Made by a program: the position numbers and the translations under genes. Below the pieces are notes generated by a model. The model saw nothing but the letters and a program-made list of their open reading frames with translations. It did no database searches and was not told the origin of the DNA. Shown here one piece after another: positions 51,785 through 60,431 of a stretch of DNA of 64,000 nucleotides (positions are counted from its first letter, which is position 1; each line of letters opens with the position of its first letter). Origin of the DNA: an uncultured Bacteroidales bacterium. Lineage in GTDB: Bacteria; Bacteroidota; Bacteroidia; Bacteroidales; UBA932. The stretch is taken from NCBI GenBank assembly GCA_946410455.1, contig CAMKAJ010000005.1:30609-94608 (forward strand). The letters run 5' to 3'.

Positions 51785-54686
51785 CCTCATTCTGTCTATA
51801 GCCGCTTTGCTTTCTTCGCTGTGCCTGTATGCAGTACCTCCCGTGCCCCGTGCGGCAGATTTCTCCGTTGTATGTGACAGCCTTACTGCCCGTTGCAACC
51901 GCCGCTTCGGCGTGCGGTCTATGGTGTCTTTAGAAAAAGTGAAATTGAATAACGGAGCGCTCGACTTGTACTTCGGCCGTTCGCTATCCGATTATCCCTG
52001 GCACAAAGAAGATATCCTCTGGTTCCTCCGGGAACTTAATTACGAGAGCAGTGAGATTCTGGGCGAATATACCGTTGCCTCCTGCCGTGTATCAGGCTGC
52101 AGGCTGGAAGAACTCGAGACTCCGCATCTTAGCCGCGACGGCAGCTCGCCGGATTATTCTCTCACGGCCCGTCGCGCTCCTGCACGCCCTCTGGTTAGGC
52201 GTCTTGGAGCCCGTGAGTTTACTAACGGCTTGAGGGGCAGGCATATAGTCCTTTGGCAGAGCCATGGCTTGTATTATAATGAGTCGCAGGACGAGTGGAG
52301 CTGGCAAAGGGCGACTCTCCATCGCACGGTAGAAGATTTGTACACCCAGAGCTATGTACTGCAGGGTGTGATTCCAATGCTGGAGAATGCCGGAGCTTAT
52401 GTGATGACACCGCGCGAGAGGGACGTGCAACGTTGCGAGATTATCTGCGACAATGATCCTGGCTTTGTGCCGCAGGGGGACGGCTTGCTCAGAACCCGTG
52501 GCGCCTATTCAGAAAAGGGTCTCTGGAGCGAGGCCGACGTTCCTGGCTTTGCCGACCTCAAGCAGGAGTACGCCATTAGCGACAATCCCTTCCGCATGGG
52601 CTCGGCAAGAGTGGCCCGTTGCAGCGTGACTCCTGCAAGTATTGCCCGCTGGACGCCTGAGATTCCCCAGAGAGGGGAGTATGCGGTCTATGTGAGCTAT
52701 GCTTCATTTCCTTCGAGCTGCCAGAATGCGCATTATACGCTGCATCACCTTGGCGGCACTACCGAATTCCTTGTAGATCAGCGCAAGGGCGGCAGCACCT
52801 GGATTTATCTGGGTACATTTGAATTTGCTGCAGGCATCCAGGCATATCTGGAGCTGGACAATAAAGGAAAAGGTGGGGAGGTAGTGAGCGCAGACGCAGT
52901 GCGGTTTGGCGGAGGCATGGGAAAGATTGCCCGGGGCGGGCGTGTTTCCGGCATGCCGGCGTTTGCCGAGGGGTCTTCTTACTGGATGCCCTGGGCCGGT
53001 GCCGACAGTACGCTGCGCAAGTGGGAGAGCGATTATACCAACGATTACGCCACCCGAGGCGCCTGGGTGCGCATGATGATGGAGGAGAAGGGTATTCCCT
53101 TCGATTGTTCCCTGGCCTTCCATACCGACGCCGGTTCTACGCCCAACGACAGCATCGTGGGAACCCTTGCGATTTATACACTCCGTGATGACGAAGGGCG
53201 CAAGTTCGCCGACGGAACCGACCGTATGACGGCACGCACATACGCAGACTTTGTGCAGACCCAGATAGTAGAAGACCTGCGTTCGGAGTTCGAGCCGCGA
53301 TGGTCGCGCCGTCAGCTCTGGGACCGTTCCTATAGCGAGTCGCGCACTACAGGAGTGCCGGCGCTTCTTCTGGAACTGCTCTCGCATCAGAATTTTGCTG
53401 ACATGAAGTACGGGCTGGATCCGTCGTTCCGGTTTACAGTGAGCCGCGCCGTATATAAGGGGATTCTGAAGTATCTGGCATGCCGGTATGCGGTCAATTA
53501 TGTAGTGCAGCCCCTTCCTGTTAATTCTTTCTCGGCCGTGCTGGTGGGTGAGCATCAGGTGCATCTGCAATGGAAACCCACCACAGACAAGCTTGAGGCC
53601 ACTGCCGCTCCTGCTGGTTACACTCTGTTTACCCGTGTCGATGACGGGGCCTTCGACGACGGCGTGCCGGTGATGTATCCCGATGTTACAATAAGCATTA
53701 AGCCAGGCCATATTTACACATGGAAGGTATGCGCATGGAACGATGGTGGCGTGAGCTTCCCGTCCGAACTCTTGTCTGCCGGGATTCCGCTGGAATCGTC
53801 GCCGGAGGACGCCGTGCTGGTTGTTAATAATTTCGATCGCGTAGCAGCTCCCGCTTGGGTGGATACTCCCAACTATGCGGGGTTTGAGACGCTGTTCGAT
53901 CCCGGGATGCCCTACGTACGCGACATCAATTATATTGGGGAGAATTACGAGTTCCGCCGGGGAATAGCGTGGGACAGCGACGACGGCCCGGGATTCGGCG
54001 CTTCGTACTCAGACTGGGCTGCCAATGTGGTTGCCGGCAACAGCTTCGATTACCCGTCTGTGCATGGAGCTTCGCTTATGCGCTTGGGACGGCGTTTCTG
54101 CTCCATGTCCAGGGATGCCTTTACCGCAGATACCAGCCTGATCTCTGCTTTTAAGCATCTGGATTTGATTTGCGGCGCCCAACTTACTACCAAAATCGGC
54201 AGCGGGGCCTATCTGGAACGCTATTCTGTTTTTCCTGAAAGGCTGCAGACAGCACTGCGCAAGTGGACTTCTGCCGGCGGAAACATCCTGGTATCCGGCT
54301 CTCGCATTGCAACGGATATCTGGGCTACGGTCTATGATTATAAACCCGATTCGCTGTCTGTGGTTCGCGGCAAGGAGTTCGCGAAAGATGTTCTTGGCTA
54401 CCGCTGGGCTTCGTCGCACGGCACCAACAAGGGAACGATAGGCGGAATGCCTTTCTACGACAGCTTTAACTCTGAGTGCTATGCGGTTCCGAATACTGAC
54501 GGCATTAAGCCCGGGCACGCGGGCGCTACTTTGTGGATGCGTTACGATGGCTCAAAAGTACCTGCTGCGGTGCGCTATAAAGCAAAAACTCACCGTGCGC
54601 TTGCTTTAGGCGTGCCGGTGGAGTGCCTTAAGAACGAATCGGACCGCGACCGCGTATTCCGGGAGGCCCTCGAGTTCTTTAAGTAG
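51777..54686 (+). CDS. Exported amidase_3-like N-acetylmuramoyl-L-alanine amidase with inserted golvesin-like domain
   Basis: 969 residues. Signal peptide about 1-20 (LCLYAVP). The zinc amidase fold is split. Its first half (about 140-250) has RGRHIVLWQSHGLYYN with His163, followed by a VEDLYTQSY helix; its second half (about 420-560) has SLAFHTDAGSTPNDS with His449 and ALLLELLSHQNFADM with Glu533, as in amidase_3. Between them (about 280-380) is a golvesin or xanthan-lyase type beta module (YAVYVSYASFPSSCQNAHYTLHHLGG, ADAVRFGGGMG). A fibronectin type III domain follows (about 575-660) and then a C-terminal alpha/beta domain of about 290 residues. Likely cuts or remodels peptidoglycan. These proteins are often mislabelled xanthan lyase. 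Confidence 0.83.
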   Translation: MRSLILSIAALLSSLCLYAVPPVPRAADFSVVCDSLTARCNRRFGVRSMVSLEKVKLNNGALDLYFGRSLSDYPWHKEDILWFLRELNYESSEILGEYTVASCRVSGCRLEELETPHLSRDGSSPDYSLTARRAPARPLVRRLGAREFTNGLRGRHIVLWQSHGLYYNESQDEWSWQRATLHRTVEDLYTQSYVLQGVIPMLENAGAYVMTPRERDVQRCEIICDNDPGFVPQGDGLLRTRGAYSEKGLWSEADVPGFADLKQEYAISDNPFRMGSARVARCSVTPASIARWTPEIPQRGEYAVYVSYASFPSSCQNAHYTLHHLGGTTEFLVDQRKGGSTWIYLGTFEFAAGIQAYLELDNKGKGGEVVSADAVRFGGGMGKIARGGRVSGMPAFAEGSSYWMPWAGADSTLRKWESDYTNDYATRGAWVRMMMEEKGIPFDCSLAFHTDAGSTPNDSIVGTLAIYTLRDDEGRKFADGTDRMTARTYADFVQTQIVEDLRSEFEPRWSRRQLWDRSYSESRTTGVPALLLELLSHQNFADMKYGLDPSFRFTVSRAVYKGILKYLACRYAVNYVVQPLPVNSFSAVLVGEHQVHLQWKPTTDKLEATAAPAGYTLFTRVDDGAFDDGVPVMYPDVTISIKPGHIYTWKVCAWNDGGVSFPSELLSAGIPLESSPEDAVLVVNNFDRVAAPAWVDTPNYAGFETLFDPGMPYVRDINYIGENYEFRRGIAWDSDDGPGFGASYSDWAANVVAGNSFDYPSVHGASLMRLGRRFCSMSRDAFTADTSLISAFKHLDLICGAQLTTKIGSGAYLERYSVFPERLQTALRKWTSAGGNILVSGSRIATDIWATVYDYKPDSLSVVRGKEFAKDVLGYRWASSHGTNKGTIGGMPFYDSFNSECYAVPNTDGIKPGHAGATLWMRYDGSKVPAAVRYKAKTHRALALGVPVECLKNESDRDRVFREALEFFK

Positions 54687-54690
54687 GGTA

Positions 54691-55503
54691 TTATTCCGAC
54701 AGAATGTAGAATTGCGACGGAGTCTGGCGGGGGAGAGGCGTGAGTGGAATGCCGGCAGCTGCCTCCAGACTCTCTTTGTATGCCAGCTCAGGGGTATTGT
54801 TGTGCTCGCTCAGGTGGCAGAGAAAGATGTGCCTCAGGCCCTCGTGCCGGAATGCGGCAATCGCCTCGGCGCATTCCGGGTTGGACAGATGCCCGTGGCC
54901 TCCGCGTATACGGGCCTGGAGCTCAAGGGGGTAGGGTCCCAGGCGGAGCATCTCAGGGTCGTAGTTGCTCTCAATCACCACTGCGTCGGCCTGGCGTGCA
55001 AGACTCAGGGCCTCGCTCGTCATTGCTCCTATGTCGGTCATTATCACGAACTTGAAGTCGTCGAGCTGAATCGCATAACCGCAGGTTTCGCTCGCATCGT
55101 GGGGGACTATGAAGGGCCTTACACTGATGCGGCCGGGGATGATTTCGTTCCACCGGTCTGTGCTAAGTTCCATCCTGTAGTCGTTTATCTGGAACTTGGT
55201 CATCATGTGGCGAGACAAGGCACGGTGCAGGTTCTCCGTGGCCCATACAGGCTTGCGCACATGTTTGCAGAACGAGCCGAGGGAGCGTATGTGGTCCATG
55301 TGGTCGTGCGTAACCAGCACGGCGCTGAAGTCGTCGAAGCACAGCCCGTCGCTCTGCAACTCCTTCTTGAGGCGTCGGGGACTAACGCCCGCATCTATAA
55401 TGACTCCGGCCTCGCAACGGCGGCTCTCCTCGGGGAAAAGACCTACGAAGTAGCAGTTGCCGCAGCTGCCGGAAGAAAAAGATTTGAACTTAACGCAGCT
55501 CAT
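54691..55503 (-). CDS. MBL-fold metallohydrolase, WalJ/YycJ-like
   Basis: 270 residues. N-terminus KFKSFSSGSCGNCYFVG, the family's opening block. Metal motif THDHMDHI (HxHxDH), a second Asp/His set in FIVPHDASETCGYAI and MTDIG, then GGHGHLSN. WalJ homologues affect cell-wall or DNA processing; substrate unknown. Minus-strand partner of the TPR gene upstream, overlapping it by 14 bases. Confidence 0.9.
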   Translation of the reverse strand: MSCVKFKSFSSGSCGNCYFVGLFPEESRRCEAGVIIDAGVSPRRLKKELQSDGLCFDDFSAVLVTHDHMDHIRSLGSFCKHVRKPVWATENLHRALSRHMMTKFQINDYRMELSTDRWNEIIPGRISVRPFIVPHDASETCGYAIQLDDFKFVIMTDIGAMTSEALSLARQADAVVIESNYDPEMLRLGPYPLELQARIRGGHGHLSNPECAEAIAAFRHEGLRHIFLCHLSEHNNTPELAYKESLEAAAGIPLTPLPRQTPSQFYILSE

Positions 55504-57532
55504 CGTTCGTACAATATTTGTCTATGACGCTGTATGCGTCGCGCATTCCGAGCTCTCCGGCGCGAGACAGGTCGATGCAGCCTTTCTCTTTGTCTTTGAG
55601 GTAGATAAGCACGAGGCCACGGTTGAAGTAGGCGTCTCCCATAGCAGGATACAGGCGCAAGGCCTGAGAGTAACTGTCTATTGCGTTAACCATCTCGCTG
55701 CTCAGGCAGTAGAGATTGCCCAGGTTAAAAAAGAGCTGCGGAATATCCGGCACAAGTTCCGTCGCTGCCTGCATGTCTTCTATGGCCTCGGTATAGTCGT
55801 AGTTGCGCGCAACCCTGTCTGCAACGCGAGCCCGAGTGGCGCCCTTGTCGTCCATCGATAAAGTCTGCACGTTCCCCTCCAGGGAGGCGATAAAGTCTAT
55901 CATCTCAGCTCTCAGTACGCCTCTGTTCATTAGGTAAAATGCTTTGTAATAGCGGCTGTAGCGGTCTTTTTCTTCGTCGCCCGACGCAGCGTTCACGGCC
56001 TTGTCGAACCAATTGAGAGCCGCCTGGTAGTTCTTCTGCTGCACATCGTAGATGCCCCTTATGAAGAAAGTCTCTGAAGGGGTGAGCTGTACCTTGCCGG
56101 CGCCGCTGCTGCCGTCTCCGGCGAGCACCGAGCTTAGCGAGCGCACGAGCTTGAGCGTCACCAAGCTGTCGCTGTTGGAGACCACCACTGGCACAGGAAC
56201 TGAATCGATGAAACGGTCTATCAGCACATGCTCGAAACGGTTGCTGAGCGCAAGGTTACGCTGCTCGCGCTCTGCTGCCAGCTGGAACTTGTAGAGCGGC
56301 CGCAGGCGTATGTCTATATCGCGGTGCTGCAGGAGCTCGTTGTCGAAGTCTTTCTTGGCAAAGTCGGCATCGAGCGCCAGCAGGGAGTTATATTTTTTTG
56401 TGGTATCTGCGAACGAAGCTTCTCCGCCGGCACTCTTGGCCCTGTATTCTCCGACCTTGTGCTGCGCGGTTTTGTAGTCGGCCTTGGACTCCTTGGTCAT
56501 ACCCAGCATGTTCTCTACGTAGGAGCGGTTAAGGTAGGCCTTGGCAAAGTCGGGATAGAGCTCGATGGCCCTGTCGTAGTCTGATAGAGCATCTCGCCAG
56601 CGCCCCATCTCCATAAAGAATGCCGCACGGTTAAAGTAGGCCAGTACATTTCGGGGATTGATGTTGAGCACCCTGTCCATATCTTCCAGCGCACTGTCGT
56701 AATCGCCAACCTGGGCGTAAATGAGTGAACGGTTGTAAAGCGTGAGGGCGTTCCCGGGCTCGTCTTTGAGCACACGGTTCAGGTCGCGCATGGCGGAATT
56801 GTAGTCGTGCAGCTCGTAGTACAGCAGGGCCCGGTTGAAGTAGGCGAAGGTGTTTGTGGAGTCTAATTCTACCGCCTTGCTCATGTCGGCTACGGCCTCA
56901 AGGTACTTCTCCTGAGCGGCAAGCACTCGCCCCCGGCGAACATAACACTCGGGCTCGAAGCGGTCTAGCTTGATGGCCTTGTTGTAGTCGTTCATGGCCT
57001 TGAGAGTATCGCCGAGGAAGAGGTAGGAGGCACCACGGTTAAGGTAGGCCGAGGGATCTTTTGGCTCCTTGCGAATGTAGCGGTCGAAGTCTTCTACAGC
57101 CTCGGGGAAGCGCTGCGCCAGGAAGTTGGTGACTCCACGGCTGTAGTACAGTCCGATGAACCCCGGACGCAGGCTTATGGCTTTGTCGAAGTCGTCGAAG
57201 GCCTTTTCGTATTCGCCGTTGCGGCTCTCCGTGATGGCGCGGTAGTGATATCCGTTGGTGAAGACCGGGTTCAGGCGCACAGAAGTGTTGAAGTCTTTCT
57301 GAGCTCCGCGAATGTCTCCAAGGTTATATTTTGCAATGCCCCTGTAGAAAAAGCACCAATAATCCGTGGTATCCAGTCTGGCCAGAATGTTGAAGTGCTC
57401 TATGGCCTGGGAGTATTTGCCATCCTGAAGGGCAAGACGACCCCTCATGCTGAATACGTCTTTGTCGTACTGAGCATGCATCTGGAGTGCTGCAAATAGC
57501 AAAATCGATATTGAAAGGAGAAACTTTTTCAC
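55490..57532 (-). CDS. Large exported TPR-repeat protein
   Basis: 680 residues from a GTG at 57530-57532, which gives the signal peptide MKKFLLSISILLFAALQMHAQ; the open frame runs seven codons further up, over the promoter. About ten to twelve 34-residue TPR units run from residue 25 to about 360 and again near the C-terminus, each with the W-L-G-Y/A-Y-F-A-A-P style pattern (for example YYSRGVTNFLAQRFPEAVEDFDRYI in the third). A region rich in charged residues separates the two TPR blocks. A protein-protein scaffold in the periplasm or on the outer membrane. Function unknown. Confidence 0.88.
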   Translation of the reverse strand: MKKFLLSISILLFAALQMHAQYDKDVFSMRGRLALQDGKYSQAIEHFNILARLDTTDYWCFFYRGIAKYNLGDIRGAQKDFNTSVRLNPVFTNGYHYRAITESRNGEYEKAFDDFDKAISLRPGFIGLYYSRGVTNFLAQRFPEAVEDFDRYIRKEPKDPSAYLNRGASYLFLGDTLKAMNDYNKAIKLDRFEPECYVRRGRVLAAQEKYLEAVADMSKAVELDSTNTFAYFNRALLYYELHDYNSAMRDLNRVLKDEPGNALTLYNRSLIYAQVGDYDSALEDMDRVLNINPRNVLAYFNRAAFFMEMGRWRDALSDYDRAIELYPDFAKAYLNRSYVENMLGMTKESKADYKTAQHKVGEYRAKSAGGEASFADTTKKYNSLLALDADFAKKDFDNELLQHRDIDIRLRPLYKFQLAAEREQRNLALSNRFEHVLIDRFIDSVPVPVVVSNSDSLVTLKLVRSLSSVLAGDGSSGAGKVQLTPSETFFIRGIYDVQQKNYQAALNWFDKAVNAASGDEEKDRYSRYYKAFYLMNRGVLRAEMIDFIASLEGNVQTLSMDDKGATRARVADRVARNYDYTEAIEDMQAATELVPDIPQLFFNLGNLYCLSSEMVNAIDSYSQALRLYPAMGDAYFNRGLVLIYLKDKEKGCIDLSRAGELGMRDAYSVIDKYCTNDELR

Positions 57533-57548
57533 TACATTTGCAAAGATA
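57533..57548. promoter_or_regulatory. Palindromic divergent promoter (TACATTTG/CAAAGATA)
   Basis: One 16-base sequence gives a perfect TAnnTTTG on both strands: TACATTTG on plus (57533-57540) and TATCTTTG on minus (57548-57541). The TPR gene starts eight bases after its box, almost leaderless; the M28-like gene starts 26 bases after its box. Confidence 0.65.
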
Positions 57549-57566
57549 ATCATTTATCGTGCCGTT

Positions 57567-58412
57567 TTGAAGGGAATTTGCAAATTTCTTGTGGCTCTGG
57601 GCTATTTGATGATGCTGGCTGCTCCTCTGAGGGCCGGCATCAAAGATGATGTGCTGTGCCTTGCCGATTCGCTTATGGAGGGCAGGGGACATGCAAGCCG
57701 TGGCGCGGTAGAGGCAGCCTCATATATATGCAGGCGCATGAAGCAGATTGGCTATGATCCGTCTATTCAGAGCTTTGCAACAGATAAGGGCGTGGGACGC
57801 AATATAGTGGCCGTTTGGAGAGGAAACCTTCGTTCCGACAAATACACTCTTGTGTGTGCACATTACGACGGTCTTGGACTTATTGGCGGTAACATTTACC
57901 CTGGTGCAGACAGTAATGCCTCAGGTGTGTCTGTGCTTCTGTATCTTGCAGAAAAGCTCAGGGACAGCGGAAAGAATTTTATATTCGTAGCGCTCGATGC
58001 CTATAGCCAGGGGCTTGCCGGAGCCGAGGCTTTTGCTGCAGTTCCGTGGAAACTCTCTATGGTTGTGAATCTGGATACTATAGGGAGCATACTCGCTCCG
58101 CCCAATAAGTACAGACCCGATTACTTGATTGCTCTTGGGGGTAAAAAGTTTGAGAAGTCGATGGAAGCGGCTAATGCCGAGACACGGCTTAGAATCTATT
58201 ACGATTACTACGGCAGCAAATCGTTTACTGAGTATTTTTATACTAAGATATCAGATCAGGCTCCTTTCCTTAAAAAGAAGATTCCTTCTGTGATGTTCAC
58301 TTCCGGCATCACTATGAATACCAACAAAACCACCGACTGTGCGGCTTCTGTTGATTTTACTATGCTCGAACGTCGGGCTGAATTTATAAAAAATTGGTTT
58401 TTAAAAAATTAG
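57567..58412 (+). CDS. Exported M28-like peptidase homologue, probably inactive
   Basis: 281 residues with a TTG start (no in-frame ATG or GTG nearby upstream). Signal peptide about 1-23 (AAPLRA). The fold is that of M28 zinc aminopeptidases: VCAHYDGLG with His99, GADSNASG with Asp115 and VVNLDTIG with Asp170. But the catalytic Glu-Glu pair (usual DGEE) is Tyr146-Ser147, and the last zinc His near the end is replaced by Asn253 (NTNKTTD); SDH is SDQ (Gln231). So two of five zinc ligands and the catalytic Glu appear lost. It may bind peptides without cutting. First gene of a five- or six-gene operon. Confidence 0.8.
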   Translation: MKGICKFLVALGYLMMLAAPLRAGIKDDVLCLADSLMEGRGHASRGAVEAASYICRRMKQIGYDPSIQSFATDKGVGRNIVAVWRGNLRSDKYTLVCAHYDGLGLIGGNIYPGADSNASGVSVLLYLAEKLRDSGKNFIFVALDAYSQGLAGAEAFAAVPWKLSMVVNLDTIGSILAPPNKYRPDYLIALGGKKFEKSMEAANAETRLRIYYDYYGSKSFTEYFYTKISDQAPFLKKKIPSVMFTSGITMNTNKTTDCAASVDFTMLERRAEFIKNWFLKN

Positions 58413-58415
58413 AAT

Positions 58416-59318
58416 ATGGCAAAGCATGGTTTTAAAGAGTGGCTGGCGGTTACCCGCTACTGGTCTTTTCCGGTTTCTACGATGCCGGTCCTGGCATCTT
58501 TTGCATATTTGTTCAGTAAAGGCTTGGTGCACTGCGGCGTGATGCCCTGGGTGATTTTTGCCTTGTGTATTCTGGGGGTGGTGCTCCTGCACTCGGCTGG
58601 CAATGTGCTGAGTGACTACTTCGACTACAAGAGCGGGGTAGATAACGAAAATGCGTTTGCCGTCCCTAACCTGGTTTTTCATAAGTTCGAGCCGGCAGAG
58701 TATCTGCGTTTCAGCGTGCTGCTATTCGTTCTCGGCAGTGCTGTGGGTATAACCATAGCATTGCTTAGCGGCCCTACGCTGTGGATTATAGGAGGTGTCG
58801 GGGTTCTGCTAACAGCTTTGTACTCCTTCTTTAAATTCCATGCCCTGGGAGATGCCGATATCTTTGTGATTTTTGGCGTTCTGACTGTGCTTGGTACTGC
58901 CTGTGCTGTGACCGGCGAGCTCCTTTGGGAACCCCTGATACTCAGCGTGCCCATAGGAATAATAACGGTCTCTGTTCTGCATGCCAATAATACCTTCGAC
59001 ACACAGACAGACAAAGCTGCAGGCATCAAGACCTTCGCTATGCTTATCGGTCTAAAGGCGTCCAGCATACTATATTGTATATATATGGTAGTGCCTTTTG
59101 CGTGGGTTATTGTTGCCGTTGCTACTGGCCAGTTACATTATTTGTCGCTTTTGTGCCTTGTTGCTGTTATTCCTGCATTCAAGAATCTCAAGCAGGCTTC
59201 GCAGTACAATAAACTTGGGCTGGACGCAATGAAGGGGCTTGATCAGGCCTCGGCAAAGCTTCAGATGGCTTTCTCGCTGCCGCTCTCGCTCGGACTCTTC
59301 CTCTCCGTGCTCTTATGA
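58416..59318 (+). CDS. UbiA-family prenyltransferase (MenA-like)
   Basis: 300 residues, eight to nine membrane helices. First Asp-rich motif NVLSDYFDYKSGVDNENAF and second HANNTFDTQTDKAAGIKTF bind the prenyl diphosphate-Mg complex. The KSGVDN ending of the first motif is closest to MenA, which attaches the side chain in menaquinone synthesis. No men genes are next to it, so another aromatic substrate is possible. Overlaps the CPBP gene by four bases. Confidence 0.87.
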   Translation: MAKHGFKEWLAVTRYWSFPVSTMPVLASFAYLFSKGLVHCGVMPWVIFALCILGVVLLHSAGNVLSDYFDYKSGVDNENAFAVPNLVFHKFEPAEYLRFSVLLFVLGSAVGITIALLSGPTLWIIGGVGVLLTALYSFFKFHALGDADIFVIFGVLTVLGTACAVTGELLWEPLILSVPIGIITVSVLHANNTFDTQTDKAAGIKTFAMLIGLKASSILYCIYMVVPFAWVIVAVATGQLHYLSLLCLVAVIPAFKNLKQASQYNKLGLDAMKGLDQASAKLQMAFSLPLSLGLFLSVLL

Positions 59319-59950
59319 GGAAACTCTGCATTGCGGTAGGCGTTGCGGCCCTGCTGTGGTTCTACATGTTTAGCCCGTGGACTCACGGGGCGCCTAATTT
59401 TTGGCTTGTGATGTCTTTCTCAGCCGTCGTGCTTTCCGGCATGGGCTTGGCTTTTCAAGATGAATGGGCGTTATTGTCCAGGGTAGAAAAGCCTGTGCTT
59501 CAGCTATTTGCCGGAGTAACACTGGCCTTTGCCCTGTGGGGCATATTCTGGGTCGGGGACTATCTTTCCAGCCGCTGGTTCGACTTTGCAAGACCGGGAG
59601 TGGATGCCGTCTATTCTATGAAAGACGGCATGTCTCCGTCTTTGATTGCCGTGCTCCTTTTGGTGTTGATTGGCCCGGCAGAAGAGTTCTTTTGGAGAGG
59701 ATATGTGCAGCGTACTCTGGCCAGGAGTTTTACTGGCTGCAAAGCCGGGGCGTTCATTGCATTTGTGATAACTACAGCCATCTATGCCCTGGTGCACATC
59801 TGGTCTTTTAACTTTATGCTGATTATGGCAGCCCTCGTAGCCGGTGCAGTCTGGGGCTTTATCTATTTTCTCTGCCCCAAGGCACTGCCGGCTCTTATCG
59901 TCAGCCACGCCCTCTGGGACGCCCTGGTATTTGTGTGGATGCCGATATAA
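59315..59950 (+). CDS. CPBP-family intramembrane glutamic protease (Abi/Rce1-like)
   Basis: 211 residues, about seven helices. The active motifs are all there: GPAEEFFWRGYVQRTL (EExxxR), YALVHIWSFNF (FxxxH-like) and VSHALWD (HxxxN/D). CPBP proteases act inside the membrane on prenylated or hydrophobic substrates. It is encoded with a UbiA-type prenyltransferase, which is an interesting pairing but not proof of a shared role. Confidence 0.88.
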   Translation: MRKLCIAVGVAALLWFYMFSPWTHGAPNFWLVMSFSAVVLSGMGLAFQDEWALLSRVEKPVLQLFAGVTLAFALWGIFWVGDYLSSRWFDFARPGVDAVYSMKDGMSPSLIAVLLLVLIGPAEEFFWRGYVQRTLARSFTGCKAGAFIAFVITTAIYALVHIWSFNFMLIMAALVAGAVWGFIYFLCPKALPALIVSHALWDALVFVWMPI

Positions 59951-59963
59951 TCGTTACTATACC

Positions 59964-60431
59964 ATGGCCCAGAAAACCAATGCTGCAAGATTGCTGGATG
60001 CTGCAGGCATCAATTATTCTCTCGTCGAGTATCAGGTTGACGAGGATCATCTTGAGGCGTCTCACGTGGCCGAGCAACTAGGCGAGGACTTGGACTGCGT
60101 GTTCAAGACGCTTGTGCTGCGCGGCGACAAGACGGGGCCTTTTGTATGTGTAATCCCCGGTTCGCTGGAAGTGGACCTGAAGCTGGCCGCCCGCATCTCC
60201 GGAAACAAGAATTGTGAAATGCTCCACGTTAAGGAACTTCTTCCTCTTACCGGCTACATTCGCGGCGGTTGCTCGCCCATTGGAATGAAGAAAGTTTTCC
60301 CAACCTTTCTTCACGAGAGCGCCCTGCTTCATGATTTCATCTATATAAGTGCCGGCGTTAGAGGCATGCAAATAAGAATTAATCCGGAAGACCTCATAAA
60401 ATTCACAGAATCAAGTATATATCCTATATGA
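59964..60431 (+). CDS. ybaK: Aminoacyl-tRNA deacylase YbaK (Cys-tRNA(Pro) type)
   Basis: 155 residues from the ATG at 59964; the open frame extends 40 codons upstream through the CPBP end but is not conserved. YbaK fold: YQVDEDHLEASHVAEQLG, VFKTLVLRGDKTG with the active Lys, VCVIPGSLEVDLK, and GYIRGGCSPIGMKK near the C-terminus, which is close to bacterial YbaK. It frees Cys from mischarged tRNA-Pro. ATGA overlap with the next gene. Confidence 0.94.
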   Translation: MAQKTNAARLLDAAGINYSLVEYQVDEDHLEASHVAEQLGEDLDCVFKTLVLRGDKTGPFVCVIPGSLEVDLKLAARISGNKNCEMLHVKELLPLTGYIRGGCSPIGMKKVFPTFLHESALLHDFIYISAGVRGMQIRINPEDLIKFTESSIYPI

